42,743 bases of DNA, from NCBI GenBank assembly GCA_029257715.1, contig JARIAT010000077.1:1-42743 (forward strand). Direction: 5' to 3'. A program made the translations under genes and the position numbers. Positions within the stretch are counted from its first letter, which is position 1. Every line of letters starts with the position of its first letter. The DNA is from Faecousia sp. (lineage in GTDB: Bacteria > Bacillota > Clostridia > Oscillospirales > Oscillospiraceae). Of the stretch, positions 41,063 through 42,743 are shown piece by piece. Under the pieces are notes generated by a model that was given only the letters and a program-made list of their open reading frames with translations, had not been told where the DNA came from and did no database searches.

Positions 41063-42106
41063 ATGGGAGCAAAAAATGTGAAGCTGACGGAATTGACAGC
41101 TGCCTCCGGCTGAGCAGCGAAATTGGCCCCAGGGGCCCTCGCGCAGGTTCTGCGCGGGATTCAGAATTTGAAAGATGACAACCTTTTGGTGGGGTATGAC
41201 ACTTCTGATGACGCATGTGTCTATAAAATCAGCGATGAACTTGCGCTTGTTCAGACAGTGGATTTCTTTCCGCCAATGGTGGATGACCCCTATCTGTTCG
41301 GCCAGATTGCCGCGGCAAATGCGCTGTCCGATGTATATGCCATGGGCGGACGTCCAACTCATGCAATGAATCTGCTGTGTTTCCCAGACTGTCTTGATCT
41401 TGAAATTGCAGGACAGATTCTGGCAGGCGGAGCAGACAAGGTTCGCGAGGCAGGCTGCACCATTGCGGGGGGACACTCTATTTCCGACAAGGAGCCGAAG
41501 TATGGTTTGTGCGTCAGTGGATTTGTCGATCCCCGAAAGATGCTGACAAACAGTGCGGTTCAGCCCGGGGATGTGCTGATTATTACAAAGCCCATCGGTA
41601 CCGGAATTCTCTCCACAGCCGCAAAGCCCGGTTTTCTGAGCGATGAAGAGATGCAGATGATGATTGACACCATGCGCCAGCTGAACCGCTATGCCGGAGA
41701 GGCTGCGGAGAATATGGACGTGCATGCCTGCACGGATATCACAGGCTTCGGATTGGCCGGTCATCTTTGCGAAATGGCGGAAGGCAGCAAGACCACCATT
41801 GTGCTGGATTCGCAGAAGGTTCCTATTTTGCCCGGTGTTTTGAATTGGGCGCAGATGGGAATGATTCCGGCCGGAGCTTACCGCAACCGCAGTTATTTTG
41901 GCGGCAATCGGGTGCAGGTGGCCGACAGCGTCAGCGTTGCGCTTTCCGATGCCATGTTCGATCCACAGACCTCCGGCGGACTGCTGTTTTCACTGAGTCC
42001 GGATCAGGCTGAGGCGCTGATGGAGCGGCTGGCACAGGCCGGTGTAAACGCTGCAATCATCGGACACGCAGAGGTGTTCGACGGAACGTCTGTACATATC
42101 GTTTAA
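41063..42106 (+). CDS. selD: Selenide water dikinase SelD, itself a selenoprotein (Sec17)
   Basis: 347 residues when TGA 41111-41113 is read as selenocysteine at position 17, the place of the catalytic Cys17 in E. coli SelD. Context TAASG-Sec-AAKLAPGAL is diagnostic. The AIRS/PurM fold follows, with VQTVDFFPPMVDDPY, AANALSDVYAMGG and GGHSISDKEPKYG. It makes selenophosphate for the tRNA-Sec pathway. ATG 41063 follows AGGAG. The frame after the TGA contains no early ATG with an SD, so a truncated start is unlikely. Confidence 0.95.
41114..41156 (+). promoter_or_regulatory. SECIS-like hairpins after the selD UGA
   Basis: GGCC-CCAGG-GGCC (41125-41137) has its loop 15-20 nt after the UGA, the usual bacterial SECIS distance; a second strong hairpin CGCGCAG-GTT-CTGCGCG (41140-41156) follows. 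Both are inside the coding region. Confidence 0.6.
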
Positions 42107-42113
42107 CAGGCTG

Positions 42114-42142
42114 CAGGCGGCGCAGCGGTTCTGCGCCGCCTG
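42114..42142 (+). terminator. hairpin 3' of selD
   Basis: 12-bp perfect stem CAGGCGGCGCAG/CTGCGCCGCCTG with no U-run. Confidence 0.6.
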
Positions 42143-42199
42143 TATGACACGAGAGATGTTCAGCGTGGGGCCGCCTGCCCTGAGATTGTAATTTCCCTC

Positions 42200-42228
42200 T
42201 TGACATTTTTTCAAACGGTGATTATAAT
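42200..42228 (+). promoter_or_regulatory. consensus promoter of tRNA-Sec
   Basis: TTGACA (42200-42205), 17-nt spacer, TATAAT (42223-42228). Confidence 0.85.
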
Positions 42229-42261
42229 ACACGGAGTGAGGCGCGAAAGCCCCCGAAATAT

Positions 42262-42355
42262 GGAAGCAGTTGGGTAACTGGTGTGCCCTCTGGTCTTCAA
42301 AACCAGTATGAGCAGAGAATGCTCGGGTGGGTTCGATTCCCACCTGCTTCCGCCA
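42262..42355 (+). tRNA. selC: tRNA-Sec (anticodon TCA)
   Basis: 94 nt including encoded CCA. Acceptor stem is 8 bp (GGAAGCAG/CTGCTTCC), the anticodon loop CTTCAAA gives TCA, and the long variable arm GAGCA-GAGAA-TGCTC and T-arm GGTGGGTTCGATTCCCACC are typical of selenocysteine tRNA. Lies between selD and selA. Discriminator base is G. Confidence 0.97.
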
Positions 42356-42363
42356 AATGTCAG

Positions 42364-42398
42364 CCTGTGCTAGAACTTCGTTCCGGCACAGGTTTTTT
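42364..42398 (+). terminator. tRNA-Sec terminator
   Basis: Stem CCTGTGC...GAAC/GTTC...GCACAGG with T6. Confidence 0.88.
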
Positions 42399-42429
42399 GT
42401 TTTTATTGACTAAAAAAGGGAGATATCGC

Positions 42430-42743
42430 ATGAAACAGGATTTGTTACGCCAGATACCCAAGATTGATGTTCTTCTGGCCCGGCCCGAGCTTGCCCGGGT
42501 GCAAGAGGAGATGTCCAGAAACGGCATTAAAAAAATTGCTCAGGAATATTTGCAGCAGCTGCGGCAGGGAATCCTTGCAGAAACGATTACGGAGCTTCCT
42601 GCCATGGAGCAGATTGAGCAGGAAATTCTTGAGCGTGTTCAGAATAAGGCTCCGTTCCATCTCAAGCGAGTCATCAATGCTACCGGCGTTGTGCTGCATA
42701 CCAATCTGGGCCGTGCGCCGCTGGGAAAGGAAGCTGCGGATCG
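42430..42743 (+). CDS. selA: L-seryl-tRNA(Sec) selenium transferase SelA (5' part)
   Basis: The first 104 codons; the gene runs off the right edge. MKQDLLRQIPKIDVLLARPEL and FHLKRVINATGVVLHTNLGRAPL are hallmark SelA N-terminal blocks. It converts Ser-tRNA-Sec to Sec-tRNA-Sec using selenophosphate. ATG 42430 follows AGGGAG. With selD and tRNA-Sec it forms the sel cluster; selB would be expected downstream. Confidence 0.95.
   Translation, partial: MKQDLLRQIPKIDVLLARPELARVQEEMSRNGIKKIAQEYLQQLRQGILAETITELPAMEQIEQEILERVQNKAPFHLKRVINATGVVLHTNLGRAPLGKEAAD

Overview
The window looks like a chromosomal segment of an anaerobic, spore-forming member of the Clostridia, probably Oscillospiraceae-like. 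This is inferred from protein character: spo0A, a meso-diaminopimelate dehydrogenase route, selenoprotein glycine-reductase genes, UGA read as selenocysteine, and strong Gram-positive Shine-Dalgarno (SD) and sigma-A signals. No phage, insertion sequence, CRISPR array or rRNA is visible. Most of it is housekeeping, with three interesting accessory blocks.

Layout. 1-7.7 kb: tRNA-Arg(ACG), mutY, spo0A, a peptidase pair (pepF-type M3 and M18 aminopeptidase) and a beta-CASP metallo-beta-lactamase protein. 7.8-11 kb: a small surface-glycan set (GT2 glycosyltransferase, undecaprenyl-phosphate sugar transferase, DegT/DnrJ aminotransferase). 11-16.3 kb: prs, a glycine-riboswitch-controlled alanine/glycine symporter, and a CcdA/TlpA-type thiol-redox operon followed by a broken DUF1648-like gene. 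17-19.6 kb: dapA-dapB-ddh behind an attenuator-like leader. 20-26.2 kb: a six-gene envelope operon (DUF4358-DHHW lipoprotein, AlgI-like MBOAT, second DHHW protein, SGNH hydrolase, ECF sigma factor, RsiV-like anti-sigma). 26.4-34.4 kb: FAD dehydrogenase, arginine deiminase, divergent degV/DUF1836, a KdsC-like phosphatase, a small unknown protein and a GH29 fucosidase. 34.4-36 kb: a long intergenic region with its own promoters and a terminator. 36-42.7 kb: trxB-trxA-grdA(Sec)-grdC-grdD, then selD(Sec), tRNA-Sec and the start of selA.

How the genes work together. The right end is a glycine-reductase/selenocysteine module: thioredoxin reductase and a GCVPC thioredoxin feed electrons to selenoprotein A, protein C (GrdC/GrdD) makes acetyl phosphate, and SelD, tRNA-Sec and SelA supply selenocysteine. 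Protein B genes (grdE/grdB or the sarcosine/betaine versions) are absent here. The glycine riboswitch on the symporter 23 kb upstream fits glycine as a major substrate.

The most notable system is the envelope operon. It joins an MBOAT/DHHW/SGNH polymer-acylation machine to a SigV-like sigma factor and an RsiV-like anti-sigma. Two internal promoters share the motif TTGTCACATTTT-N12-CGTCT with identical spacing, which suggests the sigma factor drives its own operon as an envelope (possibly lysozyme) stress response. A second notable item is a leftward promoter at 28.3 kb with metal-repressor-like boxes and a long hairpin, not linked to any recognisable gene.
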